Below, piece by piece: positions 55,300 to 63,630 of a stretch of 64,000 nucleotides of DNA. Every line of letters starts with the position of its first letter. The stretch's first letter is position 1. The position numbers and the translations under genes were made by a program. Source of the stretch: Tissierellales bacterium (GTDB lineage Bacteria; Bacillota; Clostridia; Tissierellales; Sedimentibacteraceae); assembly GCA_018433765.1 (NCBI GenBank), contig JAHDQO010000002.1, forward strand, positions 124,001 through 188,000, read 5' to 3'. The notes beneath the pieces were generated by a model. That model made no database searches. It was given only the letters and a program-made list of their open reading frames with translations, and was not told the DNA's origin.

Positions 55300-56716
55300 T
55301 CTTCTTTAACAAATCACCTATTGTAAAATTATCATTTCCTAATGTATAAGAAATAGGTTCTTTACTGCGTGAAAATTTATCGTCTTGCTGATTATTTAGT
55401 ATAAAGCTAAGCTTTATTTTTTTTGTTTTTCGGTCAATACCTATTATTTTAGCTTCTTTTTCTTCATCAATTTTTAAGACTTGAGCTGGTGTTCTAAGTT
55501 TATCCTTAGAAATCTTTGATATATGAATAAATGAATCTAAATCTTCATTAATATCAACATAAACTCCATCTGAAACGATTCTCCTCACGATAACCTTTAT
55601 AATATCATTGTTAGCGTGTTCTTTACTAAATTTGTCAAATGGATGAACAGTTAATTGTTTAATTCCTAAATTTACTTTTTTGTTTTTCTTATTTATATCT
55701 AGAATTTTTACTTTTATTTCTTGGCCTACTTTTAATACATCTGACGGATGTTCTGTTCTAAACCATGAAATATCTTTCACGTGAAGTAAACACTGTACAT
55801 CATCAATATTTACAAATGCCCCATAATCTTCAATCTTAGTTACTACTCCATTGACTTCATCGCCTTTATTATACTTTTCAACAAATATACTCCATGGACT
55901 TTGAACAGTAGCCTTATAACTCAATGATAGTTTTTTATTTTTTATGTCTATTTTTTTAATCATTACTTTTATTTTATCACCTTCTTTTAATACTTCAGAA
56001 GGATGTTTTATTTTAGTCCATGCGATTTCATTAACATGAAGCAGTCCATCAATTCCTTTTATATTTACAAATGCCCCAAAATCTAAAATATTCTTCACTG
56101 TACCTTCATAGATTTCTCCTTCTTTCAAAGCTTCCCATATTTGTTTTTCCTTTATTTGATTTTCTATTTTTTCAACAGCTTTAGAAGAAAGAATTAATTG
56201 TTTTTTCCCTTTATTATTCTTTAAATTAAGAATTTTAACTTTTACAGCTTTTCCAACATAATCAGCTGGCTTCACATTCTTATTTATAGATAATTGATTT
56301 TTAGGAATAAAACCCTTAATATGTTCTATAAGAGCAAATGCACCATATTCATTTGCTTCTATTATTTTCGTTTCTAATATAGGATTTTCTTCTTTTAGAG
56401 AAATTAATTTTTTCCAATTCTCTTTTTCTTCAATAATTTTTCTTGATAAAACAACATTACCATCTTGATCTGAAAGTCTGAGTACATAAGCTTCAATTTT
56501 TTCTCCTTCTTTAATTACTTGACTTAAATCTGTAATATCAGCATTACTATACTCTTCTCTAGATAGAATTCCATCAGATTTGTAATTCAAGTTAACTGAT
56601 ATAAAATCTTCATTTACAGATATTACAGTTCCAGTTACTATGTCTCCTGTCCTAATTTTAGATACGTTGTAATTTTCCATCAACTCATTCATTGTATAGT
56701 TTGAATTTTCTGACAT
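55295..56716 (-). CDS. rpsA: protein with five S1 domains, ribosomal protein S1-like
   Basis: A 473-residue protein of five S1 (OB-fold) repeats at roughly 20-90, 105-175, 190-262, 275-347 and 362-432; repeats 3 and 4 are the best (GTVKNILDFGAFVNI, GVVTKIEDYGAFVNI). This is the low-GC Gram-positive S1-like protein that binds mRNA or rRNA. The start at 56716 follows GAGGAGGT. It overlaps the end of ispH by 32 bases in another frame. In several Clostridia the same two parts are one fused IspH-S1 protein. Confidence 0.88.
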   Translation of the reverse strand: MSENSNYTMNELMENYNVSKIRTGDIVTGTVISVNEDFISVNLNYKSDGILSREEYSNADITDLSQVIKEGEKIEAYVLRLSDQDGNVVLSRKIIEEKENWKKLISLKEENPILETKIIEANEYGAFALIEHIKGFIPKNQLSINKNVKPADYVGKAVKVKILNLKNNKGKKQLILSSKAVEKIENQIKEKQIWEALKEGEIYEGTVKNILDFGAFVNIKGIDGLLHVNEIAWTKIKHPSEVLKEGDKIKVMIKKIDIKNKKLSLSYKATVQSPWSIFVEKYNKGDEVNGVVTKIEDYGAFVNIDDVQCLLHVKDISWFRTEHPSDVLKVGQEIKVKILDINKKNKKVNLGIKQLTVHPFDKFSKEHANNDIIKVIVRRIVSDGVYVDINEDLDSFIHISKISKDKLRTPAQVLKIDEEKEAKIIGIDRKTKKIKLSFILNNQQDDKFSRSKEPISYTLGNDNFTIGDLLKKK

Positions 56717-57539
56717 TTTGTATAACCTCCTCAATAATCCAGTCTGGAGTTGAAGCTCCTGCTGTAACTCCTACTATAGTGTTTTTATTAATATTTTTAT
56801 AAGGAATTTCCTTATAATTTTCAATATGATAACTATTATTGCAATACAATTTGCTTATTTCAAATAATTTTTTTGTATTTGAACTATTTTTACCTCCAAT
56901 TACTAACATTAAATCACAATCTTTTGATAATTTAGTACATGCTTCCTGTCTTTTCATAGTTGCATCACATATTGTATTAAAAATAGTAATATTGCTTAAC
57001 TTTTTACAAGTGATTAAATTAATAATAGTTTTAAGTTCATTCTTATTAAATGTTGTTTGACTAACAAATGTATAATTTTTTTCTTTATCAATGTCAATTG
57101 ATAAAAATTCCTTTAAATTTTTAATGATATGACATTTGGTAGTAGACCAACCCAAAATAGCTTTAATCTCTGGATGGCCTGAATCCCCTGCAATGATGAT
57201 TTCATTACCTTGTAAGCTGTTTTCATAGACTATTTTATGAATTTTCTTTACTTTAGGACATGTAGCATCTATATATTCAATATTTTTTTTATTTAATTCA
57301 TCAATAATATCTTTACCTACTCCATGTGATCTTATAATAATTTTTCCATCTAGATTCTTTGGTATAGAATTAATAATGTATAAACCTTTTTGTTTAAAAC
57401 TATTGACAACATCTTTATTGTGAATTATTTCACCTAAGCTGTATAATTTAACTTTTTTATTTAATTCACTTTCTACTATATCAATTGCTCTGTTGACACC
57501 AAAACAAAATCCTAAAAAATCAGCTTTTTTTACTTCCAA
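56685..57539 (-). CDS. ispH: 4-hydroxy-3-methylbut-2-enyl diphosphate reductase IspH
   Basis: A 284-residue iron-sulfur enzyme for the last step of the MEP isoprenoid pathway, supplying precursors for UppS. The three cluster cysteines are C12 (GFCFGVNRA), C94 (DATCPKV) and C191 (CDATMKRQ), and H40, H72 (RSHG) and H122 (GHPE) line the active site. No other MEP gene is in the window: dxr and ispG are missing from their usual places next to rseP. The end overlaps the S1 gene. Confidence 0.96.
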   Translation of the reverse strand: MEVKKADFLGFCFGVNRAIDIVESELNKKVKLYSLGEIIHNKDVVNSFKQKGLYIINSIPKNLDGKIIIRSHGVGKDIIDELNKKNIEYIDATCPKVKKIHKIVYENSLQGNEIIIAGDSGHPEIKAILGWSTTKCHIIKNLKEFLSIDIDKEKNYTFVSQTTFNKNELKTIINLITCKKLSNITIFNTICDATMKRQEACTKLSKDCDLMLVIGGKNSSNTKKLFEISKLYCNNSYHIENYKEIPYKNINKNTIVGVTAGASTPDWIIEEVIQNVRKFKLYNE

Positions 57540-57555
57540 AATATCTCACCTTTCT

Positions 57556-58137
57556 TCATTTTTTTAAAGAATATATATCGTTCAATATTTCTCTGCTTAC
57601 CTTTGTATATAATTCATTATTAGGTTTTACTTCACAATCACTAAAATAATTTTTTGGAATACCAAAGTATATATTAACTTTACCTCTAAACTTATATTCT
57701 GATTCAATATAAACCGGAAGAACAGGAGAATTACTTTTATATGCTAGCATTGCTATTCCAGGCTTTACATTTTCTATATCGTAACCATCAACTCTTGTAC
57801 CTTCAGGAAAAATCCCTAAAGCACAATCCTTATTCAGTAAACTTAATGCATTTTTTATAGCTGAAAAAGAAAAACCATCTCTATCGACAGGAAAAGCACC
57901 TAATCTCCTAAAAAAGAAACCTATTAATTTATTTTGGAATAACTCTTTTTTAGCCATAAAATAAATCTGACGATTACTATATGCACCTAAAACTGCTGGA
58001 TCAAACATACTTATGTGATTACTGCAAATTATACATCTATCTTTTATGTTATTATAATTTTCTTTATTATATATTTGCACTTTAAAAAGAATGCTAAAAA
58101 TGATTTTCAATAAAACTTGTGCAATTTTATATAGCAT
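57556..58137 (-). CDS. plsC: 1-acyl-glycerol-3-phosphate acyltransferase, PlsC-like
   Basis: A 193-residue membrane-associated enzyme that makes phosphatidic acid, the substrate of CdsA. The HX4D catalytic motif is H41-x4-D46 in SNHISMFD, and the acceptor-binding motif is FPEGTRVDG. One N-terminal hydrophobic helix is present (about 4-20). The start codon shares one base with the cmk stop (TAATG), so the two are translated together. Confidence 0.92.
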   Translation of the reverse strand: MLYKIAQVLLKIIFSILFKVQIYNKENYNNIKDRCIICSNHISMFDPAVLGAYSNRQIYFMAKKELFQNKLIGFFFRRLGAFPVDRDGFSFSAIKNALSLLNKDCALGIFPEGTRVDGYDIENVKPGIAMLAYKSNSPVLPVYIESEYKFRGKVNIYFGIPKNYFSDCEVKPNNELYTKVSREILNDIYSLKK

Positions 58138-58784
58138 TATTTCCCCTCCAAAATTATTTCAGTCATAAGTTTTACAACTTCATTTAAATTTATGTTAGTA
58201 GTATCAATAATAATTGCATTTTCAGCTGGCTTTAACGGAGAAACATCTCTAGTTGAATCATTAAAATCTCTTTTTTTTATATCATTAATAACATTTTCAA
58301 GTTTTTCATTTACACCTTTACTTTTTAATTCTAAATGTCTTCTTTTACCTCTTGCTTCTGGAGAAGCAGTTAAAAAAAATTTAAAACTAGCATCAGGAAA
58401 TACATGAGTTCCTATATCTCTTCCATCTAGAATAGCGTCTTTGCTATTAGCAATATTTCTTTGAATATCAACTAAATTTTTTCTAACCTCTTTAATAGTA
58501 GCTATTTGTGATGATAACTTAGATACTTCATTAGTCCTAATTTGCAAATCAATTTTTTCACCATCTAAAAATATATGCCCATTATTAAAGTTAATTTTAG
58601 TTGTGGAAAGCAGTTTTTTAATTTCAGAAATATTGTTATAATCACATTTAGACTTTAAAACTTTATAAGCAAATGCTCTATACATAGCACCTGTATCAAT
58701 ATATTCAATTTCTAACTTTTTACTTAACTTTTTAGCAGCCGAACTTTTTCCAGCTCCAGCAGGTCCATCAATTGCTATTATCAT
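58137..58784 (-). CDS. cmk: cytidylate kinase
   Basis: A 215-residue kinase for CMP and dCMP. The P-loop GPAGAGKS is at residues 7-14, followed by YIDTGAMYRAFA. The CMP-binding RDIGTHVFPDA and the lid with RGKRRHLELKSKG are typical of bacterial Cmk. The aroH-cmk-plsC-ispH-S1 order is a familiar clostridial cluster. Confidence 0.97.
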   Translation of the reverse strand: MIIAIDGPAGAGKSSAAKKLSKKLEIEYIDTGAMYRAFAYKVLKSKCDYNNISEIKKLLSTTKINFNNGHIFLDGEKIDLQIRTNEVSKLSSQIATIKEVRKNLVDIQRNIANSKDAILDGRDIGTHVFPDASFKFFLTASPEARGKRRHLELKSKGVNEKLENVINDIKKRDFNDSTRDVSPLKPAENAIIIDTTNINLNEVVKLMTEIILEGK

Positions 58785-58794
58785 ATTTACCTCT

Positions 58795-59154
58795 CTATTT
58801 TAAATCAGGTCTTAACTTAGATGCTTCTTTAAGATATACATTTATAGGTTTGAATTTGTCATTATCTATTTGAATGGTAACTAAACATCGTATACACATT
58901 TTTAAACTATTATCAACGAACATTTCTTGCATACAAAATAGACTACAATTATCAAATCCAATTTCTCTGACATATTTTGCAGGATAAGCAGCAGTAATAT
59001 CTTTAGTTGCTGTAAACAAAATAGAGATACAATCATCTATTTGTATTTTGTTTTTGCTAATAATTTCTTGAAGTAAAACTATAGTGTTATCCTTTATTTC
59101 TTTTTCACAGTTTTTTTCAATAGTTATAGCTCCTCTTATACAATAAGTTATCAT
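58795..59154 (-). CDS. aroH: chorismate mutase, AroH type
   Basis: A 119-residue trimeric chorismate mutase converting chorismate to prephenate for Phe and Tyr synthesis. The AroH pattern is clear: IRGAITIEKN at the start, LFTATKDITAAYPAKYVRE in the middle and MQEMFVDNSLKMCIRCLV near the end, including the active-site Arg residues. AAGGTGAT precedes the ATG. It is the first gene of the aroH-cmk cluster. Confidence 0.93.
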   Translation of the reverse strand: MITYCIRGAITIEKNCEKEIKDNTIVLLQEIISKNKIQIDDCISILFTATKDITAAYPAKYVREIGFDNCSLFCMQEMFVDNSLKMCIRCLVTIQIDNDKFKPINVYLKEASKLRPDLK

Positions 59155-59169
59155 AAAATCACCTTATTT

Positions 59170-59198
59170 ATTATATTACATAATCATTAATATAACAA
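59170..59198 (-). promoter_or_regulatory. putative promoter for aroH-cmk-plsC-ispH
   Basis: On the - strand: TTGTTA, 17 bases, TATAAT. The -10 is only about 16 bases from the aroH start, giving a very short leader. Confidence 0.5.
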
Positions 59199-59257
59199 TA
59201 ATTAATTATTTAAGTTTATTAATACAATTATATATGCAGTATTTAATTTGTAAATAT

Positions 59258-59280
59258 AAAAAAAGCCGAAAGATTTCGGC
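59258..59280 (-). terminator. terminator of the kor-rpiR operon
   Basis: On the - strand, GCCGAAA pairs with TTTCGGC around TC, followed by a run of seven T. It lies 12 bases after the rpiR stop. Confidence 0.88.
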
Positions 59281-59292
59281 TTGACTTTAATA

Positions 59293-60171
59293 TTAAATAT
59301 CTTGTTGGTATAAACTATATTCGCTATATTCATCCCATAATTTCTCTAATCTATCAAAATACTGCACTATATCATCTTTTTCTTTAATAGCTAAATTTAT
59401 TATTAAACTATTAAGCAAACACATTGGTGCTACAAGAGAATCAACAAAAGATACAATATTACTCTTAGCAAAGAGTGAAACATCCGAAAGTGTACAGAAT
59501 GGTGAAGCTTCAGTATCTGTTATAGCTAATATTTTACTTTTTTGTTCCTTAGCAAATTTTACAACATCTAAGGACCTGTTAGAATATCTAGGAAAACTTA
59601 TACATATTAATAAGTCATCTTCTTTTATTCGTATTAACTGCTCAAAAATTGAATTAATACCACTATTATTTAAAACTTTGACGTTATCAAGTATTACATC
59701 TAAATAAAATCCAAGATAATTAGCTAGTGAAAAAGAAGTTCTGAGTCCTAAAATATATATTCTATTAGCATTAAAAATTAATTCTGTTGCTTTATCTAAT
59801 GATTCTGCATTCAAATTTTCCATTAATGAACGTATATTATTAATCTCATTTCTTAATACTCTTTTATGTAGTTCTTCTGTATCTTCTTTAATATTTTCAT
59901 CTAAACTTATACGTTGTACAGTAGTTAACTTATTTTTAATTAAAACATGTAAAGCTTTTTGTAACTCAGGAAATCCTGAATAGCCTAGGGCACTAGCAAA
60001 GCGTACTACTGTAGATTCACTTACATCAACTGTTTCCCCTATTTTTGAAGCTGTCATAAAAGCAGCTTTCTCATAATGTTCTATAATAAATTTTGCAATA
60101 GCTTTTTGACCTTTACTAAATTTATGATAGTTATTTTGTATTAAAGTAATTAAATCGGAATTGTTATTCAT
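59293..60171 (-). CDS. MurR/RpiR-family transcriptional regulator
   Basis: A 292-residue regulator. An N-terminal RpiR helix-turn-helix (about 1-77; AFMTASKIGETVDVSESTVVRFASALGYSGFPELQ) is joined to a SIS sugar-phosphate-binding domain (about 125-270; IYILGLRTSFSLANYLGF, CISFPRYSNRSLDVVKFA). Members sense phosphosugars or related metabolites. Here it is the last gene of the korDABC operon, four bases after korC, and so is probably its own operon's regulator. The ligand is unknown. Confidence 0.92.
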   Translation of the reverse strand: MNNNSDLITLIQNNYHKFSKGQKAIAKFIIEHYEKAAFMTASKIGETVDVSESTVVRFASALGYSGFPELQKALHVLIKNKLTTVQRISLDENIKEDTEELHKRVLRNEINNIRSLMENLNAESLDKATELIFNANRIYILGLRTSFSLANYLGFYLDVILDNVKVLNNSGINSIFEQLIRIKEDDLLICISFPRYSNRSLDVVKFAKEQKSKILAITDTEASPFCTLSDVSLFAKSNIVSFVDSLVAPMCLLNSLIINLAIKEKDDIVQYFDRLEKLWDEYSEYSLYQQDI

Positions 60172-60175
60172 AAAA

Positions 60176-60709
60176 TCATCCTTTTACAAGACTTTTTCCT
60201 TTCTCAAATGCCTTTATATTTAGATCTGCTGTTCCACGAGGAACTCTTTTAACAATTGAGTTCTTTAATACTTCTTCATTTAACATTTTACAAACTTCAT
60301 GTATTACTCCTAATGATACAATATTAGCAACCATTGGTGTACCTACTTCGTTAACAGCAGTATCTATTATTGGAAGTTTATATGTTTTGTAAGAAGCATT
60401 TTTGTCTATTTCAACACATTCATCTATTATAAGTATACCAGATTTATTTAAAGAATCAATATATTTATCATAAGACTTTTGAGTTAGGCAAAGCAACAAA
60501 TCGCATTTCATTACTTTTGGGTAATATATGTCTTCTTTGCTAATAATTATTTCTGCTTTACTAGCTCCACCTCTTGCTTCTGGGCCATATGATTGGCTTT
60601 GAATAGCATTTAAACCATCGTCTATAGCAGCATCAGCAAGTATTATTCCACCTAAAATTAGTCCTTGACCACCTGAACCACTTAATCTGATTTCTATTTT
60701 TTGAAACAT
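60176..60709 (-). CDS. korC: 2-oxoacid:ferredoxin oxidoreductase, gamma subunit
   Basis: A 177-residue gamma chain of the pyruvate/2-oxoglutarate:ferredoxin oxidoreductase superfamily. The typical start RLSGSGGQGLILGGIILADAA is followed by the YGPEARGGASKAEIIIS motif and the C-terminal KRVPRGTADLNIKAFEKG. It pairs with the alpha and beta chains encoded just upstream. AGGAGAG precedes the ATG. Confidence 0.93.
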   Translation of the reverse strand: MFQKIEIRLSGSGGQGLILGGIILADAAIDDGLNAIQSQSYGPEARGGASKAEIIISKEDIYYPKVMKCDLLLCLTQKSYDKYIDSLNKSGILIIDECVEIDKNASYKTYKLPIIDTAVNEVGTPMVANIVSLGVIHEVCKMLNEEVLKNSIVKRVPRGTADLNIKAFEKGKSLVKG

Positions 60710-60711
60710 AA

Positions 60712-61533
60712 TTAACTCTCCTTTGATAACATTTTAATAATTTCTTTATATTTTTCAGTGTATTCTGGTTGAGAATTATTATAAAGTTCACCAATTAATA
60801 TTTTGTTTTCACCCAATTCCGGTTTTTTATCAACTACTTTTTTATCTATACAATTTTCTTTTAAATATGTCATCATTTTTACAGAACTGCCTTTTTTATT
60901 TTTTCTTCCATAATATGTTGGACATACACTAACACCTTCAATAAATGAGAAACCATTATTATTTAAACCATTTTCAATAAGTTTAGTTAATAAACTTGCA
61001 TGGTATGCTGTACCTCTTCCTACATAAGTAGCTCCAGCAGATTTAGCTAAGTTGCATAAATCAAAAGATTTATCAATATTACCATATGGTGCAGTAGTTC
61101 CAAAGTCACCAGTAGGAGTAGTAGGTGAATATTGTCCGCCAGTCATTCCGTATATATTATTATTAAAAGCTATTGTAGTAATATCAATATTTCTTCTAGC
61201 AGCATGAATTAAATGGTTACCTCCAATTGCTGCACAATCTCCATCTCCTGTTACAACAATGACTTTTAAATTAGGATTAGCAAATTTAATACCTGTTGCA
61301 AAAGCAAGTGCTCTACCATGAGTGGTGTGTAAAGTATTAAAATCCATATATCCTGAAGCTCTTGAAGAACAACCTATGCCTGAAACTACACAGATATTAT
61401 CTTTATCAAGTTTTAAATTGTCAATTGCTCTAATAATAGAATTCATTAATATACCATGACCACAACCCGGACACCAAATGTGAGGTAGATTATTTATTCT
61501 ATAATATTTTTTTACTAAATTACTATACATCAT
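60712..61533 (-). CDS. korB: 2-oxoacid:ferredoxin oxidoreductase, beta subunit (TPP-binding)
   Basis: A 273-residue beta chain. It carries the cluster/TPP motif WCPGCGHG near residue 19, VVSGIGCSSR, and the TPP-Mg motif GDGDCAAIGGNHLIHAARRN with NNNIYGMTGGQ. The short form with few cysteines is usual for KorB. The start at 61533 follows GGAGGT; five extra upstream codons would overlap it. Substrate is probably 2-oxoglutarate, but branched-chain 2-oxoacids cannot be excluded. Confidence 0.93.
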   Translation of the reverse strand: MMYSNLVKKYYRINNLPHIWCPGCGHGILMNSIIRAIDNLKLDKDNICVVSGIGCSSRASGYMDFNTLHTTHGRALAFATGIKFANPNLKVIVVTGDGDCAAIGGNHLIHAARRNIDITTIAFNNNIYGMTGGQYSPTTPTGDFGTTAPYGNIDKSFDLCNLAKSAGATYVGRGTAYHASLLTKLIENGLNNNGFSFIEGVSVCPTYYGRKNKKGSSVKMMTYLKENCIDKKVVDKKPELGENKILIGELYNNSQPEYTEKYKEIIKMLSKES

Positions 61534-61534
61534 G

Positions 61535-62674
61535 TTAATTACCTCCATTTATTACACTTATAATTTCATTTGGTGTTATTAACTCACCATTTACCTTATT
61601 AATTTTTTTAACATTGCAGTATTTCCCTGCTATTCTTTCTACTTCATAATAATATTGTCCTAGATTCATTTCAGCTACATAAATTGTTTTAGCTTTTTTA
61701 GAAATTTCTAGGATTTGTTTTTCTAAAGTAGGCCAAATAGTTATAGGTCTAAATAGTCCAACTTTTTTTCCATTATTTCTAAGTTCATTAACAGCACTTT
61801 TTGCAGAACGAGAAACTGAACCAAAAGAAACTATTACGGTTTCAGCATCATTTGTTTTGTAATCTTCATATATTGATAAATTATCTATATCATTTTCTAC
61901 TTTATCTATTAACCTTCTAATTAGTTTATCGGCTACTTTATTATCATTTGTTGGAAATCCAGTTTCATTATGAACAAGTCCAGTAACATGATATCTATAT
62001 CCTTCACCAAATGAAGCCATAGAAGGTATATTATCATTATCATCTGCTCTATAAGCTACATACTCTTCAGCAGAGCAAGTAGGTTTTTTTCTATCTATAA
62101 TTGTTATCTCTGAAGTATCTTTCAAAGTTACTTTTTCTCTCATATGTGCTATTACTTCATCAAGTAATAATACAACAGGTACTCTATATTTTTCAGAAAA
62201 ATTAAATGCTGTAATAGTTGTATTGTAGATCTCTTCAACAGAATTTGGATAAAGAGTAATAGCAGGATGATCTCCGTGTGTTCCCCACTTTGCCTGCATT
62301 ATTTCTCCTTGAGCTGGAGAAGTTGGAAGACCTGTACTTGGTCCACCTCTTTGAACATTTACTATTACACAAGGTATTTCAGCAATTGTAGCATAGCCTA
62401 AATTTTCTTGCATTAATGAAAATCCAGGACCACTTGTAGCAGTCATAGATTTAATCCCAGCAAGAGAACCGCCAATTATAGCAGCCATACTTGAAAGTTC
62501 ATCTTCCATTTGTATAAACTTGCCATCAAGCGCAGGAAGTTTTTGTGAAGATATTTCTGCTATTTCAGTTGATGGTGTTATAGGATATCCTGCAAAAAAT
62601 CTCATTCCTGCAGCAAGTGCTCCTTCAACACAAGCTTCATTTCCTTGTAGAAGTTTAGCTTTTTTATTACTCAT
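61535..62674 (-). CDS. korA: 2-oxoacid:ferredoxin oxidoreductase, alpha subunit
   Basis: A 379-residue alpha chain that decarboxylates a 2-oxoacid with CoA and reduces ferredoxin, feeding anaerobic energy metabolism or reductive carboxylation. GNEACVEGALAAGMRFFAGY and PITPSTEIAE near the N-terminus are typical of KorA/VorB-type chains, as are MEDELSSMAAIIG, TSGPGFSLMQENLG and QRGGPSTGLPT. GGAGGT precedes adjacent GTG and ATG codons; I use the ATG. It overlaps korD by eight bases. Confidence 0.93.
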   Translation of the reverse strand: MSNKKAKLLQGNEACVEGALAAGMRFFAGYPITPSTEIAEISSQKLPALDGKFIQMEDELSSMAAIIGGSLAGIKSMTATSGPGFSLMQENLGYATIAEIPCVIVNVQRGGPSTGLPTSPAQGEIMQAKWGTHGDHPAITLYPNSVEEIYNTTITAFNFSEKYRVPVVLLLDEVIAHMREKVTLKDTSEITIIDRKKPTCSAEEYVAYRADDNDNIPSMASFGEGYRYHVTGLVHNETGFPTNDNKVADKLIRRLIDKVENDIDNLSIYEDYKTNDAETVIVSFGSVSRSAKSAVNELRNNGKKVGLFRPITIWPTLEKQILEISKKAKTIYVAEMNLGQYYYEVERIAGKYCNVKKINKVNGELITPNEIISVINGGN

Positions 62675-62870
62675 CACATTTACCTCCTATAAAAATAGCA
62701 TTATCTGGGCATCTTAATTCACACTGCCCGCATAAAATGCAATCTTCTTTTTTTTCAGCTACTACTTTTCCTTTACTTAAGGAAAGAACTTTTTTAGGGC
62801 AAAATTCAACACAAATTCCGCACCCTTTACACCAGTCTGTATTAATTATAAGACTGTTATTGTCACACAT
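62667..62870 (-). CDS. korD: 2-oxoacid:ferredoxin oxidoreductase, delta (ferredoxin-like) subunit
   Basis: A 67-residue protein with two 4Fe-4S motifs: C14-x2-C17-x2-C20-x3-C24 and C44-x2-C47-x2-C50-x3-C54, each ending in CP. It passes electrons from the alpha-beta core to ferredoxin. It is the first gene of the operon, after GGAGGG and a good promoter. Confidence 0.95.
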   Translation of the reverse strand: MCDNNSLIINTDWCKGCGICVEFCPKKVLSLSKGKVVAEKKEDCILCGQCELRCPDNAIFIGGKCDE

Positions 62871-62901
62871 AAGAAACCCTCCTAATTTTTATATCATCCC
62901 T

Positions 62902-62930
62902 ATCATAGCAGAGTAAATCTAATTATGCAA
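62902..62930 (-). promoter_or_regulatory. promoter of the kor operon
   Basis: On the - strand: TTGCAT, 17 bases, TATGAT. The -35 lies inside the first of two direct repeats. Confidence 0.72.
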
Positions 62931-62971
62931 GAATTATTTCAACAAAAACAGAAAATGCAAGACTGATTTCA
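62925..62971. repeat. pair of 17-bp direct repeats at the kor promoter, candidate operator
   Basis: ATGCAAGAATTATTTCA (62925-62941) and ATGCAAGACTGATTTCA (62955-62971) match at 15 of 17 positions and start 30 bases apart, close to three helical turns. The promoter-proximal copy covers the -35. The spacing and position suggest binding sites for a transcription factor; the RpiR regulator of the same operon is the obvious candidate. Confidence 0.6.
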
Positions 62972-63020
62972 TTATATGCATAATTCATAGTTTAATCATC
63001 AAGAATATTAGAAAAAAATA

Positions 63021-63062
63021 AAAAAATGCATGCTAGGCATTTTAAATATCATGCATTTTTTT
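63021..63062 (-). terminator. terminator after mnmM
   Basis: On the - strand, AAAAAATGCATG pairs with CATGCATTTTTT across a loop of about 17 bases, ending in T. The 5' arm contains the mnmM stop codon. Confidence 0.75.
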
Positions 63063-63624
63063 CTACAATAAAAATTTCTGGAGGGTAATTGTTTTTGTTA
63101 AGAATTTTCATATTTATAACATTAAATTCTTTATTGTTTAAAGTTTCTAAATATTCAAAAATTTCTTTTTTTTCGTAACCATTATCATGTTTTATATATG
63201 TTGCAATAAAAATTTTCCCTCCAATTTTCAAACGTGTAATTAATTTACTAATTGATTTTATAGTAGTATGAGGCTCAGTTTTTAAACTCTTATCGGAATA
63301 TGGTAAATATCCTAAATTAAAGATAGCACAATCAATATCATCTTTAATATACCTATCAATGTTTCCATGTGAATCATTAATTATTCTATAATTTACATAA
63401 GTTAAATTATCAGATAATAGTTTTTTTGTTCTATCTATAGCTTGTCTCTGAACATCGAATGCTAAGACATTTCCATCAATGCCAGCTATTTTACATAAAA
63501 ACAAAGTATCATACCCATTTCCAGCTGTGCAATCAATAAAATTTAAATTCTTTTTTTGTTTATATGTATTCTCTATTAAAAAATGAATAAAATCAACAAT
63601 TTTACCAAATTCATTATTAGACAT
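63049..63624 (-). CDS. mnmM: MnmM-like tRNA methyltransferase (YtqB family)
   Basis: A 191-residue class I SAM-dependent methyltransferase. The SAM motif is IDCTAGNGYDTLFL with AFDVQRQAID after it; FNLGYLPYSDKS and TTIKSISKLI, then NYPPEIFIVEK near the end, match B. subtilis YtqB. That enzyme has been reported as MnmM, which methylates the aminomethyl-2-thiouridine of tRNA wobble positions. Older annotations call it rRNA methylase. The assignment rests on remembered family motifs. Confidence 0.85.
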   Translation of the reverse strand: MSNNEFGKIVDFIHFLIENTYKQKKNLNFIDCTAGNGYDTLFLCKIAGIDGNVLAFDVQRQAIDRTKKLLSDNLTYVNYRIINDSHGNIDRYIKDDIDCAIFNLGYLPYSDKSLKTEPHTTIKSISKLITRLKIGGKIFIATYIKHDNGYEKKEIFEYLETLNNKEFNVINMKILNKNNYPPEIFIVEKNA

Positions 63625-63630
63625 TATTAA

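Noticed and set aside
56685-56734. Programmed frameshift joining IspH and S1
   Set aside because: No slippery heptamer with a downstream structure was found, and the S1 gene has a strong ribosome site of its own.
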